This document shows, in pieces, positions 27,620 through 34,312 of a stretch of 64,000 bases of DNA (positions are counted from its first letter, which is position 1; each line of letters begins with the position of its first letter). The translations under genes were made by a program, and so were the position numbers. The stretch covers positions 62,001-126,000 of the forward strand of contig NZ_JAMJFL010000001.1 in NCBI RefSeq assembly GCF_023544665.1. The letters run 5' to 3'. Source of the stretch: Streptomyces sp. YS415 (GTDB lineage: Bacteria; Actinomycetota; Actinomycetes; Streptomycetales; Streptomycetaceae). The notes under the pieces are model-generated. The model saw nothing but the letters and a program-made list of their open reading frames with translations. It ran no database searches and was not told where the DNA came from.

Positions 27620-28278
27620 TGCGCCTTACCGCCCGTGCACGCGGCGCCCGGCTCCGGCGTCTGCTCGCCCTGGACGTACTTCTCGAAGAACTTGTCGAGG
27701 TCCGGGTCGCTCGCGCTCTTCACGGTGCGCTGCGCGCCCCACGCCGAGAGCATGATCGGCGACTTCTGGTTCTCGTAGGGGCTCATCAGCGTGTACGGGG
27801 TCTTCTTCACCTTCGCCGAGAGCGCGTCGATGTCGGCCTTCGACGCCTTGCTGGTGTACGTCACCCAGACCGCGCCGTGCTCCAGGGAGTGCACGGCGTT
27901 CTCGTTCGCCAGTTCCTCGGTGTAGACGTCGCCGTTGCAGTTCTGCCAGACCGCGTTGTGGTCGCCGCCGACCGGGGGCTCGACCGGGTACTTCACCTTC
28001 TTGTCGACGTGGGTCTGGCTGAGCTTGCCGCCCTGCCAGGTGCTCACGCCGTCGGCGCCGGCCACCAAGGAGCCCGTGGTCTTGCCGTCGGCCGTGTCGC
28101 TGTCGTCGGACTGCGACTGGACCAGGACCACACCGCCGACGACCAGGGCGGCGACGACCGTCACGCTGGCGCCGATGGTGAGCATCCGGTTGCGGCGCTC
28201 GCGGGACTGCTCGGCGCGCCGCATCTCTTCTATGCGAGCCTTGCGCGCCGCGGAGTTGCTCTTCTTGGCGGATCCCAT
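27616..28278 (-). CDS. DUF3105 membrane-anchored protein
   Basis: 220 aa from ATG 28278 (MGSAKKSNSAARKARIEEM). It has a basic coiled N-terminus, one membrane helix (about residues 35-55: LTIGASVTVVAALVVGGVVLV), then an external DUF3105 domain with YPVEPPVGGDHNAVWQNCNGDVYTEELANENAVHSLEHGAVWVTY. The conserved His and Cys in 'GGDHNAVWQNCG..' and 'SLEHGAVWVTY' recur in the family and could bind metal. It is coupled to DUF305 by a 4-bp overlap. These two families often sit side by side in actinobacteria (from memory), which suggests a joint envelope role. Confidence 0.88.
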   Translation of the reverse strand: MGSAKKSNSAARKARIEEMRRAEQSRERRNRMLTIGASVTVVAALVVGGVVLVQSQSDDSDTADGKTTGSLVAGADGVSTWQGGKLSQTHVDKKVKYPVEPPVGGDHNAVWQNCNGDVYTEELANENAVHSLEHGAVWVTYTSKASKADIDALSAKVKKTPYTLMSPYENQKSPIMLSAWGAQRTVKSASDPDLDKFFEKYVQGEQTPEPGAACTGGKAQ

Positions 28279-28426
28279 GGCGTGATGTCCTTCTGGGGAA
28301 AAGGGACGGACGAGTCCGCTGATCGTAATGGGGATGCCGGGACCTCTCGAAGGCCGGTCACAGGAAAGGGCCGGATCGCAACGGAATCGACAGGCACTCG
28401 ACAGGTGTCCGACAGGCGCCCCGGAT

Positions 28427-28449
28427 AATTTGAAGCGCAGATGCGCATT
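28427..28449. promoter_or_regulatory. Candidate NsrR binding site upstream of nsrR
   Basis: On the minus strand the 23-base site runs from AATGCGCATCTG to TCAAATT. It follows the Streptomyces NsrR pattern recalled as AA-3-G-1-AT-1-T, then T and AATT at fixed places, and shares GCATCTG in the same register with the site before hmp (30249-30271). It lies 16 bp before the nsrR ATG, consistent with autoregulation. Confidence 0.6.
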
Positions 28450-28465
28450 ATCTACGCTACGTGCC

Positions 28466-28912
28466 ATGCGGCTGCTGCGCTCCACCGACCTCGCCCTGCG
28501 GCTCCTCATGCGACTGGCCGTCGCCGAGGGCGCGACGCCCACCACGCGCGAGGTCGCCGCGGACATGGACGTGCCGTACACGCACGCAGCGAAGGTCGTC
28601 GCCGAACTCCAGCACCAGGGTCTGGTCGACGCCCGCCGGGGGAGGGGCGGCGGTCTGGCGCTCACCGACAAGGGCCGCACGGCCTCCGTGGGCGCGGTGG
28701 TGCGCTCCTTCGAGGGCGACGGCGACGTCGTCGACTGCGAGGGCGGCGCCGCACCTTGTCCCCTGCACTCCGCCTGCCGGCTCCGCGGCGCCCTGCGCCG
28801 GGCCCAGGAGGCGTTCTTCGCCTCGCTGGACCCACTGACGCTGGGCGACATGGTCGCCGCACCCACGGGGCCGCTGCTCCTGCAGATCGGTCGGCCCAGC
28901 TCTCCTGCGTAG
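28466..28912 (+). CDS. nsrR: Nitric-oxide-sensing Rrf2-family repressor NsrR
   Basis: 148 aa from ATG 28466 (MRLLRSTDLALRLLMRLAV). It has a winged-helix Rrf2 domain (PTTREVAADMDVPYTHAAKVVAELQHQGLVDARRGRGGGLALT) and three Cys (91, 98, 104; spacing C-x6-C-x5-C) for an Fe-S cluster that reacts with NO. The S. coelicolor protein has x5/x5 spacing (from memory), so one residue is inserted here. The convergent neighbour is the NO-detoxifying flavohemoprotein gene, the classical NsrR target, and both genes carry a matching upstream site. IscR is unlikely given context. Confidence 0.88.
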   Translation: MRLLRSTDLALRLLMRLAVAEGATPTTREVAADMDVPYTHAAKVVAELQHQGLVDARRGRGGGLALTDKGRTASVGAVVRSFEGDGDVVDCEGGAAPCPLHSACRLRGALRRAQEAFFASLDPLTLGDMVAAPTGPLLLQIGRPSSPA

Positions 28913-29030
28913 CCGGAGGGGGCGGCTTCGCCTGGAGGGCGGGTGGCCTGCCCCTCCGGCGGGAGCCAGAGGGCGCTGCTGCTTCGGCCGGTCCAGCGCT
29001 CCCGCCGAGCCGGCCTGGAGGTCGCCCGGG

Positions 29031-30203
29031 CTAGCCCTCCCGCGTGAGCCAGAGGTCGGGCCCGAACACCTCGTAGTGGATGTCGGCCGCCGCCACGCCC
29101 TTGCCGAGCAGCTGGGCCCGTACCGCCCGCATGAAGGGGAGCGGTCCGCACAGGTACGCGCGCGTGCCCGGTGCCACGGCGATGCCGGTGAGGTCGACCC
29201 GCCCCGCGCGGGCGCCTTCGGGGGCGTCCTCCTCGTACCAGAAGTGGACGCTCGCGTCGGGGAGCTTGGCCGCGTAGGACTCCTGGTCGGCGCGCAGGGC
29301 GTGGGTGGCGGGGGAGCGGTCGCCGTGCACGACGGTGACCGGGCAGGCGTGGCCGTCCTGGGCGAGCTGGGCCAGCATGGCGATCATCGGAGTCACGCCG
29401 ATGCCGGCGGAGGCGAGCAGGAGAGGCACCTCGGGCCCCTCGTCCAGGGTCAGGTCGCCGTAGGGGGCGGACAGCTCCAGGACGCTTCCCGCCTGCACGC
29501 GCGCGTGCAGGTGGGCAGAGACCTCGCCTCCGGCCTCTCGCTTCACGCTGATCTGGCGCAGGGTCGAGCCCGGCGCACCGGACAGGCTGTACTGCCGTAT
29601 CTGCCGGGCGCCGTCAGGGAGTTCGACGCGTACCGAGACGTACTGGCCGGCGCGGAAGTCGGCGACCGGTCCGCCGTCCAGCGGGCGCAGCCGGAGGGTG
29701 ATGACGTCGGGCGTCTCCTGGACGCGCTCCACCACCTCCCACTGCCGTCGGCCGGGCTCGCGGGACTCCTCGTACAGGCGCTTCTCCAGGGCGATGAGGG
29801 CGTTGGCCATCAGCCAGTAGACCTCGTCCCAGGCCGCGGCGACCTCCGGGGTGACGGCCTCGCCGAGGACATCGGCGATGGCGGCGAACATGTGCTCGTG
29901 GACGAGCCCGTACTGCTCCGGCGCCACGCCCAGGGAGGCGTGCTTGTGCGCGATGCGGGCGAGCATCGCGTCGGGGCGGTGGTCCGGGTGCTCGACCAGG
30001 TACGTGGCGAAGGCGGCGACGGAACCGGCCAGGGCCCGGCGCTGGGTGCCGGCCGCCTGGTTGCCGCGGTTGAAGAGGTCGCGCAGCAGGTCGGGGCGGG
30101 CGGCGAAGAGGCCGGCGTAGAAGCGCTCGGTGATCTCGTCCAGGGAGGCGCCCACGGCGGGGAGGGTGGCGCGGACGGTGGCGGCGGACTTTTCGGACAG
30201 CAT
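29031..30203 (-). CDS. hmp: Flavohemoprotein, nitric oxide dioxygenase
   Basis: Oxidises NO to nitrate with O2 and NAD(P)H; 390 aa, close to the usual 400. ATG 30203 (MLSEKSAATVRATLPAVG) is chosen because AAGGGG lies 8 nt upstream. The globin domain covers residues 1-140, with the proximal His in RIAHKHASLGV. The FAD domain has RQYSLSGAPG, and the NAD domain has LLASAGIGVTPMIAMLAQL and the C-terminal YLCGPLPFMRAV plus HYEVFGPD. Expression is expected to be released by NO through the NsrR site at 30249-30271. Confidence 0.95.
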   Translation of the reverse strand: MLSEKSAATVRATLPAVGASLDEITERFYAGLFAARPDLLRDLFNRGNQAAGTQRRALAGSVAAFATYLVEHPDHRPDAMLARIAHKHASLGVAPEQYGLVHEHMFAAIADVLGEAVTPEVAAAWDEVYWLMANALIALEKRLYEESREPGRRQWEVVERVQETPDVITLRLRPLDGGPVADFRAGQYVSVRVELPDGARQIRQYSLSGAPGSTLRQISVKREAGGEVSAHLHARVQAGSVLELSAPYGDLTLDEGPEVPLLLASAGIGVTPMIAMLAQLAQDGHACPVTVVHGDRSPATHALRADQESYAAKLPDASVHFWYEEDAPEGARAGRVDLTGIAVAPGTRAYLCGPLPFMRAVRAQLLGKGVAAADIHYEVFGPDLWLTREG

Positions 30204-30515
30204 CGAGGAACCCCTTCGGCTCACGGCTCGACGGACAGCCACCATTAAAACTTGCATCTGAGATACCAATTAACGCGGGGGTGCTGTCGGGGCAGCCGGC
30301 GGCGGCCGGGCATTACGGATGTGAGTCCGAGCAGGCAAGATGGGCGGCAGAGCGGTGCACGTGCGGCACGCCGGGCGTTCAGACCGAGGTCGGACGGCCG
30401 ATCAAGGTCGGCAACGCGCGCGAAACGGTGTTGTGGTGTGATGCTCAGGTGCCCGACCGACTTCCCGCGGTGCGCGGGGCAGGCGGCCTGACCAGCAAGG
30501 ATGGGGAAGCGGAAG
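30204..30515. other. 312-bp gap between hmp and the glnA2-type gene
   Basis: Holds the AT-rich hmp promoter with the NsrR site near the left end, then about 240 bp of GC-rich DNA leading to glnA. At 30411-30426, GCAAC-N6-GAAAC matches nine of ten fixed positions of one GlnR half (consensus GTNAC-N6-GAAAC, from memory), but no second half follows in register. No other feature is evident. Confidence 0.5.
30249..30271. promoter_or_regulatory. Candidate NsrR binding site upstream of hmp
   Basis: The plus strand reads AACTTGCATCTG at the left and GATACCAATT at the right, 23 bases in all. It agrees at 13 of about 18 fixed positions with the NsrR site recalled for Streptomyces hmpA genes. It is the most AT-rich stretch nearby and lies 46 bp before the hmp start. 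Confidence 0.7.
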
Positions 30516-31877
30516 ATGGACAAGCAGCAGGAGTTCGTGCTCCGTACATTGGAGGAGCGCGACATCCGGTTCGTACGCCTGTGGTTCACGGACGTGCTGG
30601 GCTTCCTCAAGTCCGTCGCCGTGGCCCCGGCCGAGCTCGAACAGGCGTTCGACGAGGGCATCGGCTTCGACGGCTCGGCCATCGAGGGCTTCGCCCGGGT
30701 CTACGAGTCCGACATGATCGCCAAGCCGGACCCCTCCACCTTCCAGGTCCTGCCCTGGCGCGCGGAGACCCCCGGCACGGCCCGGATGTTCTGCGACATC
30801 CTGATGCCCGACGGCTCCCCGTCCTTCGCGGACCCGCGCTACGTCCTCAAGCGCGCCCTGGCCCGCACCTCCGACCTGGGCTTCACCTTCTACACCCACC
30901 CCGAGATCGAGTTCTTCCTGCTGAAGGACCGCCCCCTGGACGGCTCCCGCCCCACCCCGGCCGACAACTCGGGCTACTTCGACCACACCCCGACCAACGT
31001 CGGCATGGACTTCCGCCGCCAGGCGATCACCATGCTGGAGTCGATGGGCATCTCGGTGGAGTTCTCCCATCACGAGGGCGCGCCGGGCCAGCAGGAGATC
31101 GACCTGCGCTACGCCGACGCGCTGTCCACCGCGGACAACATCATGACGTTCCGCCTGGTCATGAAGCAGGTGGCGCTGGAGCAGGGCGTGCAGGCGACGT
31201 TCATGCCGAAGCCGTTCAGCGAGCACCCCGGCTCCGGCATGCACACCCACCTCTCCCTCTTCGAGGGCGACCGCAACGCCTTCTACGAGTCGGGCTCGGA
31301 ATACCAGCTCTCCAAGGTCGGCCGCTCCTTCATCGCGGGCCTGCTCAAGCACGCCGCGGAGATCTCGGCCGTCACCAACCAGTGGGTGAACTCCTACAAG
31401 CGCATCTGGGGCGGCTCCGAGCGCACGGCCGGCGCGGGCGGCGAGGCGCCGTCGTACATCTGCTGGGGCCACAACAACCGCTCCGCCCTGGTCCGCGTGC
31501 CCATGTACAAGCCCGGCAAGACCGGCTCGGCGCGCGTGGAGGTCCGCTCCCTGGACTCCGGCGCCAACCCCTACCTCGCCTACGCCGTCCTCCTGGCCGC
31601 CGGCCTCAAGGGCATCGAGGAGGGCTACGAGCTGCCTCCGGGCGCCGAGGACGACGTCTGGGCGCTGTCCAACGCCGAGCGCCGCGCGATGGGCATCGAG
31701 CCCCTCCCGCAGAACCTCGGCGAGGCCCTGACCCTCATGGAGAACAGCGACCTGGTCGCCGAGACCCTGGGCGAGCACGTCTTCGACTTCTTCTTGCGCA
31801 ACAAGCGCCAGGAATGGGAGGAATACCGCAGCGAGGTCACGGCTTTCGAGCTGCGGAAGAACCTGCCGGTGCTGTAA
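30516..31877 (+). CDS. glnA2: Glutamine synthetase-like enzyme, GlnA2 type (probable gamma-glutamylpolyamine synthetase)
   Basis: 453 aa from ATG 30516 (MDKQQEFVLRTLEERDIRF); an ATG at 30501 has its ribosome site adjoining and is less likely. GS fold: beta-grasp N-terminus, then HPEIEFFLL, PGQQEIDLRYADA, GSGMHTHLSLF, NQWVNSYKRI, GHNNRSALVRVP and RVEVRSLDSGANPYLAYAV. The Tyr in EGYELPP aligns with the adenylylated Tyr397 of enterobacterial GlnA. By length and position, a few genes before glnE, it matches S. coelicolor GlnA2, which is reported to glutamylate polyamines rather than make glutamine (from memory). The canonical glnA is not in this window. Confidence 0.85.
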   Translation: MDKQQEFVLRTLEERDIRFVRLWFTDVLGFLKSVAVAPAELEQAFDEGIGFDGSAIEGFARVYESDMIAKPDPSTFQVLPWRAETPGTARMFCDILMPDGSPSFADPRYVLKRALARTSDLGFTFYTHPEIEFFLLKDRPLDGSRPTPADNSGYFDHTPTNVGMDFRRQAITMLESMGISVEFSHHEGAPGQQEIDLRYADALSTADNIMTFRLVMKQVALEQGVQATFMPKPFSEHPGSGMHTHLSLFEGDRNAFYESGSEYQLSKVGRSFIAGLLKHAAEISAVTNQWVNSYKRIWGGSERTAGAGGEAPSYICWGHNNRSALVRVPMYKPGKTGSARVEVRSLDSGANPYLAYAVLLAAGLKGIEEGYELPPGAEDDVWALSNAERRAMGIEPLPQNLGEALTLMENSDLVAETLGEHVFDFFLRNKRQEWEEYRSEVTAFELRKNLPVL

Positions 31878-31910
31878 GCGCGGGCATGCGTTGCCGCTGA
31901 CACACAGGGA

Positions 31911-31938
31911 GGCCCGGACACTGCGTCCGGGCCTTTCC
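31911..31938 (+). terminator. Terminator after the glutamine synthetase-like gene
   Basis: Perfect 10-bp stem AGGCCCGGAC (31911-31920) and GTCCGGGCCT (31926-31935) with a 5-base loop, then TTCC. It begins 34 bp after the stop and also faces the end of the convergent gene at 31940. Confidence 0.85.
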
Positions 31939-31939
31939 G

Positions 31940-33094
31940 CTAGGCAGGCCTCGTCGGCTCGGCCGGTCCGTCGCCGGGTGCCCGCTCGGTGTCCGCTCGC
32001 CCAACTGCCGCTTCGGCGCTGCCGCGACGGGACCCGTTGGGGCCGCCGGGCCGCAGCGCGGGTTTTATCAGCCAGTCGGTGCTGGGCGGCGGTGAATCCG
32101 CGGCCCGCGACGAACCGCGGACGTTGTCCAGGAGAAGGTTGCCCTTCTTGTCCAGCATGCGAGTCAAGGTCTCCTGGCCGATCCCGAAGGCCACGGCCCA
32201 GGCGGCGATCTGCGCCCCGCTGTCCAGCGCCGAAAGGCCCGGGATGAACTCGCCGTGTATGAGGACCAGGCCCAGAATGGCGGACAGGGCGCCGATCGGG
32301 ATACGCAGGATCAGCAGGCTCATGGGGACCATGTAAGGAACAGCGGATCCGCGTATGTGCCGAATGGACGTCGCACCCGCGAGTGCGGCTGCCGCGGCGC
32401 CCAAGGAGGCGACGAGCAACACGTTGTCACCGTCGGCCGGTTTCCCGCCGACGGGGCAGACGTACTTCGTCGCATCGGGATTCTGAGGGGTGGGGGCGGG
32501 CGGCTGGAAGCACAGTTTGTCCGCGAGCGCTTTGGGATTGTCATAGCCCGAGAGGACCAGAAGCACCGTGAAAACGGAAAGCGCAAGGAAGGCAAGCAGC
32601 AGGATATCGCGGAAATTGCGCACCCTGGCTATCTCAATTTCCTCCACGTGATTGGCGGCATGGAGAACACCGGCGGCCAGATGTCGACCTTCGGCATTCA
32701 GCAGGTTGCCGTTCTCGCGCAGATGCTCCTCGAGCAGCTTCAGGCGCGGATCCTCCTGCCCCAGGTGCTGAATTCCCTTGGCCAGGACAGAGGGTCCCGT
32801 CCACCCGATCTCCTGAGCGGGCGTGAGCTTGAGGAGGATCAACTCGGCTTCGTGAATGGTGGCCAGGGCCCGGTCCCTCGCGGATGCGCCGGACCGGAAG
32901 GGCGGCCAGCCGTCCGCCGCCTCCCGGGCCCCCTGCAGAAGCTGGTTCGCCTTGTCCGCGAGTTTCTTGTCGCACTCCGACAGGCACCCCATCATCTCGA
33001 TGCGGTCCAGTTCCGCCTGCACGACTGCCACGTGAGCACTCGTGCGCTGACGCCATGACCCCATTTTCCTGTACGCGACGACATCGTCACTCAT
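31940..33094 (-). CDS. Hypothetical membrane protein, 384 aa, lower GC (accessory gene)
   Basis: No family recognised. Start taken at ATG 33094 (MSDDVVAYRKMGSW); two in-frame Met lie further upstream. Residues 1-150 are helical and cytosolic, with an EARE/LLKLTPAQEIGW-type coiled pattern. A membrane helix follows near 165-185 (ILLLAFLALSVFTVLLVL), then a short external loop with two Cys (LCFQPPAPTPQNPDATKYVCP), and three more helices to about 310. The Arg/Pro-rich end is disordered. By eye the first two thirds are clearly lower in GC than neighbouring genes (ATTTCC, AATTGC stretches). It sits alone between two core blocks and is probably acquired. Confidence 0.75.
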   Translation of the reverse strand: MSDDVVAYRKMGSWRQRTSAHVAVVQAELDRIEMMGCLSECDKKLADKANQLLQGAREAADGWPPFRSGASARDRALATIHEAELILLKLTPAQEIGWTGPSVLAKGIQHLGQEDPRLKLLEEHLRENGNLLNAEGRHLAAGVLHAANHVEEIEIARVRNFRDILLLAFLALSVFTVLLVLSGYDNPKALADKLCFQPPAPTPQNPDATKYVCPVGGKPADGDNVLLVASLGAAAAALAGATSIRHIRGSAVPYMVPMSLLILRIPIGALSAILGLVLIHGEFIPGLSALDSGAQIAAWAVAFGIGQETLTRMLDKKGNLLLDNVRGSSRAADSPPPSTDWLIKPALRPGGPNGSRRGSAEAAVGRADTERAPGDGPAEPTRPA

Positions 33095-33097
33095 GCG

Positions 33098-33141
33098 ATT
33101 CACCATCCTGCGATGCATGGAAGGTGACAGGAAGGGTGAAT
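33098..33141. repeat. Imperfect inverted repeat upstream of the accessory membrane protein gene
   Basis: ATTCACCATCCTG (33098-33110) pairs with CAGGAAGGGTGAAT (33128-33141), with one bulge and one mismatch and a 17-base loop. It begins only 3 bp before the ATG at 33094, so it may be an operator or a leader hairpin of that gene. Confidence 0.5.
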
Positions 33142-33240
33142 ATCCAGTCCAGCACGCAGGGGCACCCCGTGCAACTCAACAAAAGAGGCGCTGCGGGGTA
33201 CCCCTGAGTGCGAACTCGTCGTCGCTGAAGGCCGTTGCGG

Positions 33241-33681
33241 TCAGTCGGCCTGTTCCGCAAGGTGCTTGTGCAGTGGCTTGGCGGCCCGGACGCGGTACTC
33301 CTGGATCGACCAGCCGTTGCCGTCGGGGTCCTTGAAGTACATGAACGTGGCGCCGTCGTCCGGCGTGTACTGGACCGGTTCCGACACCTCCAGGCCCCGC
33401 TCCACCAGCTCCGCGTGCGCCGCCTTGATGTCCGCCACGCACAGCTGCAGGCCCTGGTAGGAGCCCGGCTGCGGCTTGCCCTCGCCGTTGGTCAGGTCCC
33501 ACAGGCTGTCGCCCAGCGCGATCGAGCAGCCGGAGCCGGGCGGGGTCAGCTGGACGATCCGCATCCCGGGCATGACCTCCTGGTCGATGTCGACGTGGAA
33601 GCCGACCTTGTCCCGGTAGAAGTCCCGGGCCCGGTCGATGTCGCTCACGGGCAGCGGGATCACTTCGAGCGTGAAGTCCAT
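33241..33681 (-). CDS. VOC superfamily (glyoxalase/dioxygenase fold) protein
   Basis: 146 aa from ATG 33681, with GGGAGG upstream. Two beta-alpha-beta-beta-beta units: the first begins FTLEVIPLPVSDIDRARDFYRDKVGF, the second CVADIKAAHAELVERGLEVSEPVQYTPDDGATFMYFKDPDGNGWSIQEY. The closing 'DPDGNGW' loop and Glu in IQEYR are usual metal-side features. It could be a glyoxalase, a dioxygenase or a resistance protein; no substrate can be inferred. Its ATG shares one base with the stop of the PNPOx-like gene (TAATG), so the two are coupled. Confidence 0.88.
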   Translation of the reverse strand: MDFTLEVIPLPVSDIDRARDFYRDKVGFHVDIDQEVMPGMRIVQLTPPGSGCSIALGDSLWDLTNGEGKPQPGSYQGLQLCVADIKAAHAELVERGLEVSEPVQYTPDDGATFMYFKDPDGNGWSIQEYRVRAAKPLHKHLAEQAD

Positions 33682-34211
33682 TACTGGTCCTCCCTGGAGA
33701 ATCGCCAACGGGTCTGGCTGAACGGCTCACCCTTACCGAAGCCGAAAACCGTCCGCGGCGCCACCGAGAACACGAAAGCGTGCCCTGATCCGTGCTGGAA
33801 GCACCCCTCCCGCACGTCGAAGTGCCAGAAGCTGCCGTACTTCGCCTCCCAGGCCGCGGCCAGTTCGCGCAGCCGGGAGTCGTCCGTCACCCGTACCGCC
33901 TCGCCCTCGACGACCACGTCGTAGCCCTCGTCCCAGGTGTTGGTGCCCGTGGTCAGCACGACGTGCGCGTTCCCGGCGAGGTTGCGCGCCTTGCGTTCCT
34001 CCGGCCCCGTGCAGAAGTGCAGCGCGCCCTCGGACCACACCGCCGGCAGCGGTGTCACGTGCGGCCGCCCGTCCGGCCGTACCGTCGAGATCCAGAACAG
34101 CTCCGCCGCCGACAGCAGTGCCAGCACCTCGGGCCAGGGCCGCGCCGTGGCGGCCTCGTCGCTGTAGCGGGCGTCCAGGGACGCCCGCGGCTCCTTCGCG
34201 TTGTCGGTCAT
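33681..34211 (-). CDS. Pyridoxamine 5'-phosphate oxidase-fold (flavin-binding) protein
   Basis: 176 aa from ATG 34211 (MTDNAKEPRASLDARYSDEAA); an ATG 33 bases further upstream is possible and neither has a clear ribosome site. Core split-barrel: LLSAAELFWISTVRPDGRPHVTPLPAVWSEGALHFCTGPEERKARNLAGNAHVVLTTGTN, the typical FMN- or F420-binding start of the PNPOx-like group. The C-terminus FGFGKGEPFSQTRWRF is common in actinobacterial F420-dependent members. First gene of a two-gene unit with the VOC gene. Substrate unknown. Confidence 0.85.
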   Translation of the reverse strand: MTDNAKEPRASLDARYSDEAATARPWPEVLALLSAAELFWISTVRPDGRPHVTPLPAVWSEGALHFCTGPEERKARNLAGNAHVVLTTGTNTWDEGYDVVVEGEAVRVTDDSRLRELAAAWEAKYGSFWHFDVREGCFQHGSGHAFVFSVAPRTVFGFGKGEPFSQTRWRFSREDQ

Positions 34212-34312
34212 ACAGGGCAGACCCCGTCCGCCTCCGGAACTCATCGGCGCTTCCCACCAGCACTGCGGCTACTCTCGATCGCGTACGACCTTGATCGGAC
34301 GGGAGGCCCAGG

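Noticed and set aside
30411..30426. GlnR operator before the glutamine synthetase-like gene
   Set aside because: Only one half matches; the second half expected in 22-bp register is missing, so it is mentioned only as a weak hint.
33241..34211. VOC and PNPOx-like genes as a resistance operon
   Set aside because: Both families are too broad, and nothing nearby supports a specific resistance role.
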